Below are positions 11,454-21,675 of a stretch of 64,000 nucleotides of DNA, one piece after another (position 1 is the stretch's first letter; each line of letters opens with the position of its first letter). The DNA comes from Bugula neritina (Eukaryota > Bryozoa > Gymnolaemata > Cheilostomatida > Bugulidae), in the NCBI GenBank assembly GCA_964035545.1, contig CAXIUT010000205.1, forward strand, positions 1-64,000, in the 5' to 3' direction. The notes below the pieces were generated by a model. The model saw nothing but the letters and a program-made list of their open reading frames with translations. It ran no database searches and was not told the DNA's origin. The position numbers were made by a program, and so were the translations under genes.

Positions 11454-12266
11454 ATGAATTATAAATTAGCTAATGACCTTCGTTTGAGATATTTTAAAAT
11501 ACATAAAATTTGTAAGTCGATTGAACTAGTGACCTTATCGTTATTACATCTTTACAAAAAAAAACAAGAAACGGTCTTTTTTATAATTAGATTACTAAGC
11601 TGTTCTAATATATTACCTTTACAAATATCCAACTTTGTAAGTTTAAAATATTTATTAGTACCTTTTTTAACAGACAAAAGTTGTAGTGGTATACTTAATC
11701 ATTCAGTGTGGCACAAATCTAAAAACATATTTGACTTTTTTAATTATAAAAATATAATAGTACATATACATGGTACGAGTTTAAAATTTAAAAAATATAT
11801 AAATCTTTTTTCTTTAAATAAATACAGTATAGGTAATATTTTATTTTTATCAGATGAGAGTGTAAGTTATTATATGTCTTATGTCTTATTTAAATCAGTA
11901 ATGCATTTAAAGTACAGTCTATTTATTTTAATATTTAATGAGTGTTTAAACATCTATAGTCAATCGACAAATTATTATATTTTTTTGTCTTTATCTTTGT
12001 TTTTAAATATAATTATATTAGATAGATTTTTTTTATTAAGCAATAAAAAAATTTTAAAAAACTTATATTTTTATATAAACACTATAACGTTGTTAGATCT
12101 ATTACAAAATAATTGGTTTAGTGAGTTAGGCAGCAGAGCTACTTCAATGAAAAATTCTATTACCAATTCCAAAGAAAATCTGGATCGTTATACTTTGTTA
12201 TATAACCGTTTTAGACAATCTAAAATAACTAATGAAATAATTGAGATCATATCTTCTTTATTATAA
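11454..12266 (+). CDS. atp3: ATP synthase F1 gamma subunit
   Basis: 270 aa. The C-terminal block ATSMKNSITNSKENLDRY followed by YNRFRQSKITNEIIEIISS is the diagnostic end of F1 gamma (bacterial: AMDNA...N..R...IT.EI.EI..GA). The N-terminal helix (NDLRLRYFKIHKICKSIELV) fits the 'lkxRIxSixxtxkIT' start. The frame is open from 11391 and TTG 11415 is possible; ATG 11454 is preferred for family length. The rotor subunit is rarely mitochondrial-encoded. The neighbour atp6 starts 3 bp after the stop. Confidence 0.9.
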   Translation: MNYKLANDLRLRYFKIHKICKSIELVTLSLLHLYKKKQETVFFIIRLLSCSNILPLQISNFVSLKYLLVPFLTDKSCSGILNHSVWHKSKNIFDFFNYKNIIVHIHGTSLKFKKYINLFSLNKYSIGNILFLSDESVSYYMSYVLFKSVMHLKYSLFILIFNECLNIYSQSTNYYIFLSLSLFLNIIILDRFFLLSNKKILKNLYFYINTITLLDLLQNNWFSELGSRATSMKNSITNSKENLDRYTLLYNRFRQSKITNEIIEIISSLL

Positions 12267-12269
12267 TTT

Positions 12270-13070
12270 ATGTTTTTTGAATATATTAATCTTTTTATTT
12301 ATAATAACGTCAATAGTTTGAGTATACTATTTTTTAATGCCTTTGAGGGGTTTAGTATTGAGTACATAGATTTATGCTTTTTATGAAATAAAAATATGTT
12401 TTATTTCTTATTAACTTTTGTATTACTAAGGTTTAGTTTAATGTTTGTTTTATTTAATAATAACATATTAATGTCTCTAGTATGTGTTAACTATATACAT
12501 GAATTTTTTAAATTCATTTTTAATTTAATATTAAATTATGTTAAATACAGAATTAATATTTTTTATTATTTTATTAGTTATATATTTTTTATTATTTTTT
12601 TTAATAATGTTATTGGTTTACTACCATTTAGTAGTACAATTAATAGTCATTTTAATATAACTATCATATTATCATTCATCTGTTGATTTGGAATTATGTT
12701 AATAGGTTTTGCTAATTTTGGCAGAAATTTCATTTCTCTTTTTTGTGTATCAGGTATACCTGGTGTATTAGTACCGTTTTTAGGTGGTATTGAAATATTA
12801 TCTTATTTTTTTAGATTTGTAAGTTTATCACTTCGTTTATTTGCTAATATAGTAGCAGGCCATGTCTTATTAGAAACCATATATGTGTTTACTTTTTTTT
12901 TTCTACTAAATTATTATAGTATCACTTTTCTAAATTTTATATGTTTTTTATTTCCTTTACAATTTCTTGTAATATTAATAATGTTTGAAACAGTAATCTC
13001 TTTTTTACAAGCTTATATTTTTGCAGTGTTATCATTGATTTACTTAAAAGATTCGTTATATTTACATTAA
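12270..13070 (+). CDS. atp6: ATP synthase subunit a
   Basis: 266 aa, Fo proton-channel subunit. The catalytic helix motif SLSLRLFANIVAGHVLLE (with the essential Arg) is clear, preceded by VPFLGGIEILSYFFR and an earlier NVIGLLPFS segment. About six membrane helices. TAA is one base before the cox1 ATG. Confidence 0.97.
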
Positions 13071-13071
13071 T

Positions 13072-14235
<1,164 letters not shown>

Positions 14236-16194
14236 GGTTTCGCTGATTCCGGAAAAACTTGTTTTCCTATTACTGATCTAATAAAGGAAATTAATATGTA
14301 TATAAGGCTCAAATTTGTCTTACAAGTATTATATGTATTAACGGAGGTTGCTACTATAATTTACATGAACGGTCACATAATGAACTTGTCTCTTATGTGT
14401 TTAGGTATGACCCCCTTGAGCGTGTGTTTTTACTTTCATATACACCTTTTTATGATAAGAACTAATTTTTGTTATAAATCGAAATATAAAGTGACAGTAC
14501 ATAAAGTACTCATAGACTATGTAGTTAGTTTAAATCGATCAGTAGTGCTTTTTATATATAAATATATAGGGGTGAACTACGATAGTAGCAGACTCAATAC
14601 AAAGGTGAGTTTTTTTGCAGGGCAGCTTTATAAAAATATAAATAAAGAAATACAATGAATTGATTTCTTTCTCTTGAGAAAACTTATTTATTTTTTTATA
14701 TTGAGAATATATGCGATGGACTGAGACGTATTAACAATATTGTCGAATAAGATTTTTTTAATTTTTTTAAAGATTAATTCTTATTTCCTTAGTGTATATA
14801 GCGGGTATAATATAGCTTCAATAGTTTGTTTCAGAAGACGTGATTTTTTCATTGATGAAAAGTTTAACAATGATAAGTTATCATCTATTATAAACACTCA
14901 CATATCTAATAATACATGACCTATGAAAGATAGTTTCGTCAGTTCTAGAATTAGATTATTTATTATTGCTTTGAAGAGTCATATAGCGGTATTAACAAGG
15001 CAAGATTTGGTTAAAGAGAGAATATCTTTAAGTAATTACTATTCCTTTCATTTATATAATAGATTGTACTCTATACAATCTATTAAAAAGACTAGCCACA
15101 TTAACGATGAAGAGTGCTTAAATTTGTTAAATAAAACAAGATATATTCATTTTATAAAATACAATGTACAACTAGGTATTGTTAATATTATAGATCTAGT
15201 TTTGCAGAAGATGCTTCTTAACATCATAGAACCTTTTTACGAAGCATCTTTTAAAAAAATAGCAAACCACGCGTTTTTCTGTGTTAGCTCTGCTGTACAG
15301 AAAGTGTTTGAGTTATTAGGAGAGACGAACAAGGTTTTTATACATTTAGATCTACGTGATAGCTTTAATAGTATTTCTAGAAAGCGTTTATTAGGTATAT
15401 GAGTACCTACACCTTTTAAAAAAGCAGTGATATATTGGTTTCACTCATCTCTAAATGTGCCTTCTCATTATAAAAAAAGTAATCTAGGTCCACTTTTTTG
15501 TAGTATACTGTTACAAAAAATATCCAAAAGTGTTTATAAAGAATCTCCTTATTTTCACTCAATAGGTGTGAAAAGCCCTTATACACATTGCATTTATTGT
15601 GCAGAGTCTTTAACACTGATATTTAATGTAGGGTGTAAATATGTGGTATTAAAAAAAACTTACGAGTATCTCGATCGGCTTTTTTTAAAAAAAACTACTA
15701 TATCTCTTATCAGAGATAGGACAACTGTCTTTTCTAATTGGAGTAAAAGCCTAAAAATAAATTATTTAGGCTTTACTTTTAATTATAACCCGTCTTTACT
15801 TTTTGTGAATAAATCTCTATCTTTTTATCAGAGAGAGGGTACTTGCTATAAATTGAGAATATCTGTTTTAATGTCTTGTTTGAACACCCATAAATCTAAA
15901 ATAAAAAAACTAATTAGAAAAAACTATCATAGTCGTGTAACGAAATTGATACGTTTGTTAAACACTATAATAAGTAGGTTTTTAACTTATTATAAGTTTT
16001 TCCCTCAATTAAGGAATGTTTTTTCATATTTAGATACCTTTGTGCATTCTAGAGTACTTATATTTTTAAAAAAAAAATATAAAAACACCCCTATTAATAA
16101 AGTGATAAAAAAACATTTTATTATCAAGTCTTGAACTTTTACAGATGGTTTTGGGGTCAAAGCAATTCGCTTAATAAAACATAGTAAGTCTTAA
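14236..16194 (+). CDS. Intron-encoded reverse transcriptase/maturase, RT site degenerate
   Basis: A 652-codon frame continuous with cox1 exon 1, ending TAA 16192-16194, with in-frame TGA as Trp. RT-like blocks are seen: [12 protein letters not shown] (for EPxFxxxSxGFR), [13 protein letters not shown] (RT block 3), and [12 protein letters not shown] where active enzymes have YADD, so the catalytic Asp pair is lost. A domain-X-like region is present ([13 protein letters not shown] ... [15 protein letters not shown]). The likely role is splicing helper without reverse transcription. The first about 230 residues overlap intron domains I-III, as in fungal exon-fused intron ORFs. Confidence 0.8.
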
Positions 16195-16448
16195 AAAACC
16201 TTTTTATATCTTTTTTTTGTTTTAATATACTTTTTTTTAATGGTTTTTTCTCTAAATATTCAGATATTAAGAAGAATTAAATAAAACCTGACTTATTCCT
16301 CTGTCTTTCTCGCAGGAATTTCTCTGTCTTTATCGCAGGGAATAGAACATGACGTTTTCCTCTGTTCTTCTCGCAGAAGCGAGTTTTTTTTCTTTTTAGA
16401 AAGAAGAAAACTTTTTTAAAAAACGACTTTTTTTTATTAAAATAACTT
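16195..16448 (+). repeat. Spacer with three copies of a CTCTGT..CTT.TCGCAG repeat before atp9
   Basis: Three imperfect copies of a ~20-bp unit (CTCTGTCTTTCTCGCAG-like) at 16297-16317, 16321-16341 and 16358-16377, all just upstream of atp9. Long T-runs flank them. These repeats are GC-richer than their surroundings. They may be processing or promoter elements for atp9, or simple slippage products. Confidence 0.75.
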
Positions 16449-16667
16449 ATGGTTGCAGAATTCAAATTTTTAGGTGCAGGTATAGCAACAGTAGCTCTTT
16501 CGGGTGTAGGTAACGGTATAGGTTACATTTTCAATGGATTATTAAATGCTGTAGCAGTTAATCCAAGTCTTACTAAAGTATTGTTTAATTACGCAATTAT
16601 CGGTTTTGCTTTAACTGAAGCAATTGCGTTATTTACTTTAATGATTGTTTTTTTAATTTTGTTTTAG
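16449..16667 (+). CDS. atp9: ATP synthase subunit c
   Basis: 72 aa, Fo ring subunit with two membrane helices. It shows [20 protein letters not shown], the polar-loop region [10 protein letters not shown] and the proton-carrying Glu in [10 protein letters not shown]. The gene is complete and lies inside the cox1 intron, between the maturase ORF and domain V. Confidence 0.98.
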   Translation: MVAEFKFLGAGIATVALSGVGNGIGYIFNGLLNAVAVNPSLTKVLFNYAIIGFALTEAIALFTLMIVFLILF

Positions 16668-16935
16668 TATTGTATGGTTCTTAGTATTTAGTAATATTAA
16701 GTTATCAGATAATCCAAGATGCACTGTGAAATTCTTTCCTTCTTTGTATTATTATTTATAAATAATAGCAAGTGATAGTAAAGTGCAATTAGAACAAGTA
16801 TTGTATATTCCAAAATATCAAGTAATACTTAGAGATATTCTTATGTAAATAATTTTCTGAAATAATATAAATATGATGTAAATATTATTTCATGCAATTT
16901 TTTATACTTTAATTAAATGTAAAAGTACACGTAGA
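16668..16935 (+). other. Intron 3' non-coding segment (after atp9, before domain V)
   Basis: 268 bp with no ORF. It presumably combines the atp9 3' UTR and the 3' flank of intron domain IV. Its composition is AT-rich and I see no strong hairpin before domain V. Confidence 0.5.
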
Positions 16936-16969
16936 GAGCGTAGTACTAGGCGACTGGTTTGCTGTGTTC
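16936..16969 (+). ncRNA. Group II intron domain V
   Basis: Exactly 34 nt, the canonical length. The 5' strand starts GAGC and the 3' strand ends GTTC. A nine-pair lower stem, a two-nucleotide bulge (16959-16960), a five-pair upper stem and a GCGA (GNRA) tetraloop at 16950-16953 all fall at standard positions. The catalytic AGC triad is at 16937-16939. Confidence 0.93.
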
Positions 16970-17016
16970 GGAGGGAGTTTAGTAAACAGATATGTTTTTG
17001 TAAGAACTATCCCAAT
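16970..17016 (+). ncRNA. Group II intron domain VI and 3' splice site
   Basis: The GGGAG strand (16973-16977) pairs with CTATCCC (17007-17013). The unpaired A 17009 is 8 nt from the intron end and is the predicted branch point. The intron ends with AT at 17016, followed by cox1 exon 2. Confidence 0.8.
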
Positions 17017-18084
17017 TATGTTGTTGCTCATTTTCACTATGTATTATCAATGGGTGCTGTGTTTGCTATCTTTTCTGGTTTTTATTATTGATTTGGTAAA
17101 GTAACAGGATATCAATATTCTGAAACTTTAGGTAAATTACATTTTTGACTTACTTTTATAGGTGCTAACATAACCTTTTTTCCAATGCACGTCTTAGGGC
17201 TTTCAGGAATGCCTAGAAGAATACCCGATTATCCAGATATGTATGCAGATTTAAATATACTTTGTTCGATAGGTTCTTTGATAGCTAGTTTAGGGTTGTT
17301 GTTATGGTTCTATGTAATAATAGATGCGTTTTTTAATCAAATAAAATGTGCTAGTAATCCTTGACAGATCTATCCTTCTTATGAGGAATTTTTAATTAGA
17401 GTGTGAAAAGTGTCTAAATACTTAGATAGCTCTTTCGACTTAAATAGTACTTCTAATTACATTTCAGATAAAAATACACTAATATCTTCTTTAAAAAGTA
17501 AAAAAGTTGATCTTCAAACGTTATCTCATTTGATTTTAAAAGATAATCTATTTGATATTAGTAATGGTGTATTACATATATGAATGAGATTACATAATAG
17601 GTATAAATATACTTTAGAATTTAATTCTAAAAGTTACAAAGTAGATACGTTAGAGTGAACACTCACATCACCTCCAGCATATCATACTTTCACTAAACCT
17701 ATAAAAATAATTATAACTGCAGAGAAGTACAATACATTTAAATTTAAAAATAATAAAAAAGCTTATATTGATTACACTTCTTCTATAGAAGGTAACTATT
17801 TTAATAGTTTTATATTTTCAGGTAATATTTTAAGTACTATTTATATGTCTTATAATAATAAAAATATAGATACCAATATAACTAAAGATTATGTTGTAAA
17901 AAAGAAAAATGTCTGCAATACATCTAAATCTAATTTATACGTTTCTTCGTATATGTACAAGTTGGACCATAGATTATTCTCTAATTTCTTAAGGAACAGA
18001 GCTATAAATTTAAGTTTTTTAAAAGATAATGAAAGATTATCTGATTTGTTCTTTAAAAAAGTATTAATTGATAGTTTAAAATAA
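17017..18084 (+). CDS. cox1: Cytochrome c oxidase subunit 1, exon 2
   Basis: Continues exon 1 in phase: [19 protein letters not shown] with the heme and CuB His ligands, then [19 protein letters not shown] and ASNPW. Between NPW and the conserved [15 protein letters not shown] there is an extra segment of about 95 residues. A further ~115-residue hydrophilic tail follows to TAA 18082-18084. Joined to exon 1 this gives 743 aa, versus about 520 in most species. Confidence 0.95.
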
Positions 18085-18136
18085 GTCTCTTAGCAGAAAA
18101 ATTCCTTTTTTTCTTTTGTTTATAAAGTTTGTTATT

Positions 18137-18197
18137 TCCGGTCTTTTGGTAAAAGTTATCATCTCAGATAGAGTGAGTTCGAATCTCATTGCCGGTC
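18137..18197 (+). tRNA. tRNA-like element, truncated D arm
   Basis: A perfect T arm is present (GTGAG-TTCGAAT-CTCAT), and the acceptor 3' strand TGCCGGT pairs at five positions with TCCGGTC. The anticodon stem TTATC/GATAG is perfect but encloses only six bases (ATCTCA), and the D arm is very short. If functional, the anticodon may be UCU (Arg), though this is uncertain. It may equally be a tRNA relic used as an RNA-processing signal after cox1. Confidence 0.45.
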
Positions 18198-18207
18198 ATT
18201 TTGTTCT

Positions 18208-18235
18208 TTTAACTGTACTTGTTAGTACAGTTAAA
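18208..18235. terminator. Hairpin between cox1 and nad7
   Basis: A perfect 12-bp inverted repeat (18208-18219 with 18224-18235), core ACTGTAC...GTACAGT, loop TGTT. Because it sits between convergent genes it could end or stabilise transcripts from both strands. Confidence 0.65.
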
Positions 18236-18289
18236 CTTAACTTCTTTTAAACTTAAAATGTGTAAAACTTAATGTTTTTTCTAGAGATT

Positions 18290-19465
18290 TTATCTATCTA
18301 CCTCACCAAAAACAATGTCTTGGGTGCCTATAATAGTTACTAAATCTGAAATCATATGACCGTTTGACATATGATTTAATGCCTGTAAATGCATAAAACC
18401 AGGTGTTCTTATTTTACATCTATAAGGTCTATTTGACCCATCAGAAATCATATATATACCAGTTTCCCCTTTTGGTGCTTCCACACATCTATAAATATGT
18501 CCTTTCTTTACATATAACCCCTCACTGTATATTTTAAAGTGATGTATAAGCGCTTCCATAGACTGTTGCATCTTCTTTCTTGTTGGATTGGTAATTTTAT
18601 TATCATCTACTTTTATTAAACCTGCAGGTAGGTTTTGAAGACACTGCATAATGATATTGATACTTTGCCTCATTTCGAGTATACGTATTAGATATCTATC
18701 ATAGCAATCACCATTTTTACCTAATGGTACCACAAAGTTTAAATGCTTATACATTTCATAACCATACTTTTTTCTAATATCTCAATCTAAACCGGAACCT
18801 CTACATAAAACGCCTGTGAGTCCTAGATCGATAGACTCTCTATAATTTATTTTTGCTACATCAACCAATCGTTGTTTTCAAATTCTATTATTTGTTAAAA
18901 GTTCTTCTACCTCATTAATTCTAGAGTTAAACTGATTTACAAATAAATAAATCTCTTGTAACATACCAAAAGGTATATCAAAGTTAACACCACCAGGTCT
19001 AATATATGCAGCATGCATTCGAGACCCAGAAACTCTTTCATAAAATTCCATAATCTTCTCTCTTTCCTCAAAAGACCATAGTAATGGCGTTAATGCACCT
19101 ACATCTATTGCGTGTGTCGTGATCGATAGTAAGTGGTTTAAAATTCTAGTTAATTCTAAAAAAATAACTCTTATATATTTCGCTCTATAAGGTATATTTA
19201 TTTGTATTAAGTTTTCCACAGTATATGAATATAGATGTTCTTGTGCCATCATAGACACGTAATCTAATCTATCAAAATATGGTAAAGCTTGTAAATAAGT
19301 TTTATATTCAATTAGTTTCTCAGTACCTCTATGTAGTAATCCTATATGTGGATCTGCTTTAATTATTATTTCACCATCTAATTCTAATATTAATCTTAAA
19401 ACCCCATGCGCTGAGGGGTGTTGTGGTCCAAAATTTAAAATAAAATGTTTTATTTTTTTAAACAC
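18290..19465 (-). CDS. nad7: NADH dehydrogenase subunit 7
   Basis: 391 aa, 49-kDa peripheral subunit of complex I. It shows [20 protein letters not shown] at the N-terminus, [39 protein letters not shown], and the C-terminal [16 protein letters not shown] codes Trp, including in [12 protein letters not shown]. It is the only protein gene on the minus strand. Its 5' end faces rpl11 across a 212-bp spacer. Confidence 0.98.
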
Positions 19466-19677
19466 TTTTTGTAATGTATAACTTTTTTTTATCTTTCTTA
19501 AAAACTACAATAGTTTGTATTTGCTTTTTTATTTTTTTCTTTATTTACTTACTTTATTATAATTCTATTTATTGTAATGTAACTCTTCTTTATTTATATA
19601 ATAAAATATATTAAAATTATGGTATACAATCTGAAAATTATACATTATAATTTAATTTTTTTAACTTTTCTGAACAA
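19466..19677. promoter_or_regulatory. Divergent spacer nad7/rpl11
   Basis: 212 bp, extremely AT-rich, between the only divergent gene pair in the window. Both directions need a transcription start or a processed precursor, so this is the best-placed bidirectional promoter candidate. No specific promoter motif is recognised. Confidence 0.4.
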
Positions 19678-20145
19678 ATGTCTTTAAAAAAAAAGCCAAT
19701 TGATTTTGTATTACAACTATATTTATACTCTGATGTAAAAATGTTTGACTCTAAAATAAAAACAGCTCTAAGTAAAAAACGTATTTCTCATCATGATTTG
19801 ATGGACATATTTAGATATAAGATCAAATATTTAAATATCAATACAGTTTTAAAATTGAATGTCTTTGTTTATTGCTTTACAGATGGTACTTTTATTGTTT
19901 ATATAAAGTTACCTTCTCTTTATAATTTATTGAGCCGCTCTATAAATTTAAAGCAAAATTTTAAAATACCTGGAAAGATGTTAACTTATAACAATAACTT
20001 TTATATCTTAACACCTTATATAGTTTATGAAATAGCAAAATTTAAATATCAATATGAAAGTTTTACAAATGTACCTTTTATTGATTACTATAAAAGATGT
20101 GTAAATGGCTTTAAAAGTAATGGTCTTCTTTTGTATTTATGTTAG
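19678..20145 (+). CDS. rpl11: Ribosomal protein L11
   Basis: 155 aa, GTPase-centre protein. Weak N-terminal similarity; the diagnostic middle has FTDGTFIVYIKLPSLYNLL (for DxSFxFxxKxPPxxxLL). The C-terminal rRNA-binding domain shows ILTPYIVYEIAKFKYQ (for IT...vyeIAxxK). It overlaps rps13 by 7 bp. Mitochondrial rpl11 is retained in few lineages. Confidence 0.85.
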   Translation: MSLKKKPIDFVLQLYLYSDVKMFDSKIKTALSKKRISHHDLMDIFRYKIKYLNINTVLKLNVFVYCFTDGTFIVYIKLPSLYNLLSRSINLKQNFKIPGKMLTYNNNFYILTPYIVYEIAKFKYQYESFTNVPFIDYYKRCVNGFKSNGLLLYLC

Positions 20146-20690
20146 ACCTTTCAATACCTTATGATCAAACTAATATATATAAAAAATCGTTTAATCAAAT
20201 AAACATAGCTTATTTTTTTTTTAATAAAAAAGTACATTTTATACATAGTGACACTTATAAAAAACATAAGTACTATCAATGTTGAACAAATAACTTAAAA
20301 TGCTTTTTTGGTTATAATAAAAAGTTATTATTTTTTTTACTACCTATATTTGGGTATAATAAAAACATACTTTTTACAAATGTAGATGAATATTATTTCA
20401 CATGTTTTAAGTATTTGTTAAGATATTATGGATATTATTTTACTTTAAGTTGGTATTTACTTTATTTAAAGCAAAGACATTTCATACTACCTTTATTGTC
20501 TAAAGGTATACGTTTTTACAAAAAATATCCTTGCCGGGGGCAACGTACACATACAAATTATAAAACAACAAGGAAAGTAAATAAAAACATAACATTAAAA
20601 CTCTTTAAAAAAAAATTAAATAAAAGATTTATTACTAAATTTTTCCCTAGTTATAATGAAATGAACTTGTTTTATTATCATAGATTTTAA
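20139..20690 (+). CDS. rps13: Ribosomal protein S13
   Basis: 183 aa. The C-terminal signature YPCRGQRTHTNYKTTRK is the S13 'xRGQRTxTNaRTrK' motif, preceded by LKQRHFILPLLSKGIRFYKK. The N-terminus is divergent and the length exceeds the bacterial ~120. ATG 20139 lies inside the end of rpl11 (ATG-TTAG overlap). Confidence 0.9.
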
Positions 20691-20698
20691 TTATTTTT

Positions 20699-21586
20699 AT
20701 GTTTTTGCAATCGAATAATAATCATGATAGAGATATATACAAAAAATTTATTCTTTTTTATAATATAATTAACACTTTATTTTTTAATAAAGACATTTGA
20801 GTATACTTCTTGTTACCTAACTTTTTATACTTTTTAAAAAAAAAAATCAAATCGTTAAATTGAACTTGTAATATACAAAATGTGTTACACACATTTGTTA
20901 CAAAAAACGTCTTTTTAAAAAAAGACGTTTTTATATATAACTTTTTAAAAAAAATTATTACACTCTTTAAGACTTATTTATGAAGTATACACTTAAAGTG
21001 TTTTAATAATTTTTTTTATTTAAAGACGTCTGCCTTTTTTAATTTTAAATCAAAGTATAAGTGTTTTGATTTATCAAATAATTATTTTTATTATATGAGA
21101 AAACAAAGTATCTTATATAGTAAATTTAAATTTTTTTTTGATAATAGTATTACACCATTTATGAACTTCAACAAATTGTCGAATTGTCTTTTTTTAAAAA
21201 AAAAAATAGCATTACATAATATACTACATAATCTATTGAATGATACTTATTTTTTATATTCTGATATAAATACTTTTTTCAACAATAAAACACTTGCTAT
21301 AAATAGACCGATTCGTTATTTTAAAATATTTAATTCTATAATCTTTTCTAATAGAAATGTGTTTTTTAAAAATATAATCAGTTATAATTTGAAAGACTTT
21401 TTTTATATAAAAGACAATTGTCTTTTTAAAAAAAAAAGCTCTTTTAATAAAAACAAATTTAATCTACTTTTACTAAATAAAAAAATTTTTTTTTTATTAA
21501 AAACAATATTTTTTTATCTAATAAGAAGTGATCTTTTCTTTCTAACTATTATTATAAATTGTTTATTAACTACAAAACGTCTTTAA
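20699..21586 (+). CDS. Unidentified ORF, 295 aa, between rps13 and rps11
   Basis: ATG 20699 to TAA, with several in-frame TGA. The protein is Lys/Asn/Phe/Leu-rich with a hydrophobic C-terminus (IFFLLKTIFFYLIRSDLFFL). No family is recognised. Bacteria have nothing between rps13 and rps11, so it is either a divergent ribosomal protein or lineage-specific. Its 3' end overlaps the open frame of rps11. Confidence 0.5.
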
Positions 21587-21675
21587 CAGTTTTTTATAAA
21601 TTATATAATAGAAAGAAAAAACACAGTCTTTTATTTAAAAATTTTTTTTTACATAAAAAATTGAACTATTACAGT

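Larger units (their letters stand above)
14236..17016 (+). mobile_element. Group II intron in cox1 containing a maturase ORF and atp9
   Basis: 2,781 bp between HDTY and YVVAHFHY codons of cox1. The 3' end has a textbook domain V (16936-16969) and a domain VI with a bulged A 8 nt before the junction, and it ends ...AAT (AY rule). A candidate EBS1 GTGAGT at 14605-14610 can pair with the last six exon-1 bases (ACTTAC). The 5' end GGTTTCG departs from the usual GTGYG. An RT/maturase ORF fused to exon 1 runs to 16194, and the complete atp9 gene lies at 16449-16667 in what would be domain IV. Cis- or trans-splicing cannot be told from sequence. Confidence 0.85.
18085..18289. other. Spacer between convergent cox1 and nad7
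   Basis: 205 bp separating the + strand cox1 from the - strand nad7 3' end. It holds a tRNA-like sequence (18137-18197) and a perfect 12-bp hairpin (18208-18235). Confidence 0.7.

Noticed and set aside
14236-17016. Group I intron in cox1
   Set aside because: Intron does not end in G, and a perfect group II domain V and a domain VI branch-point A are present.
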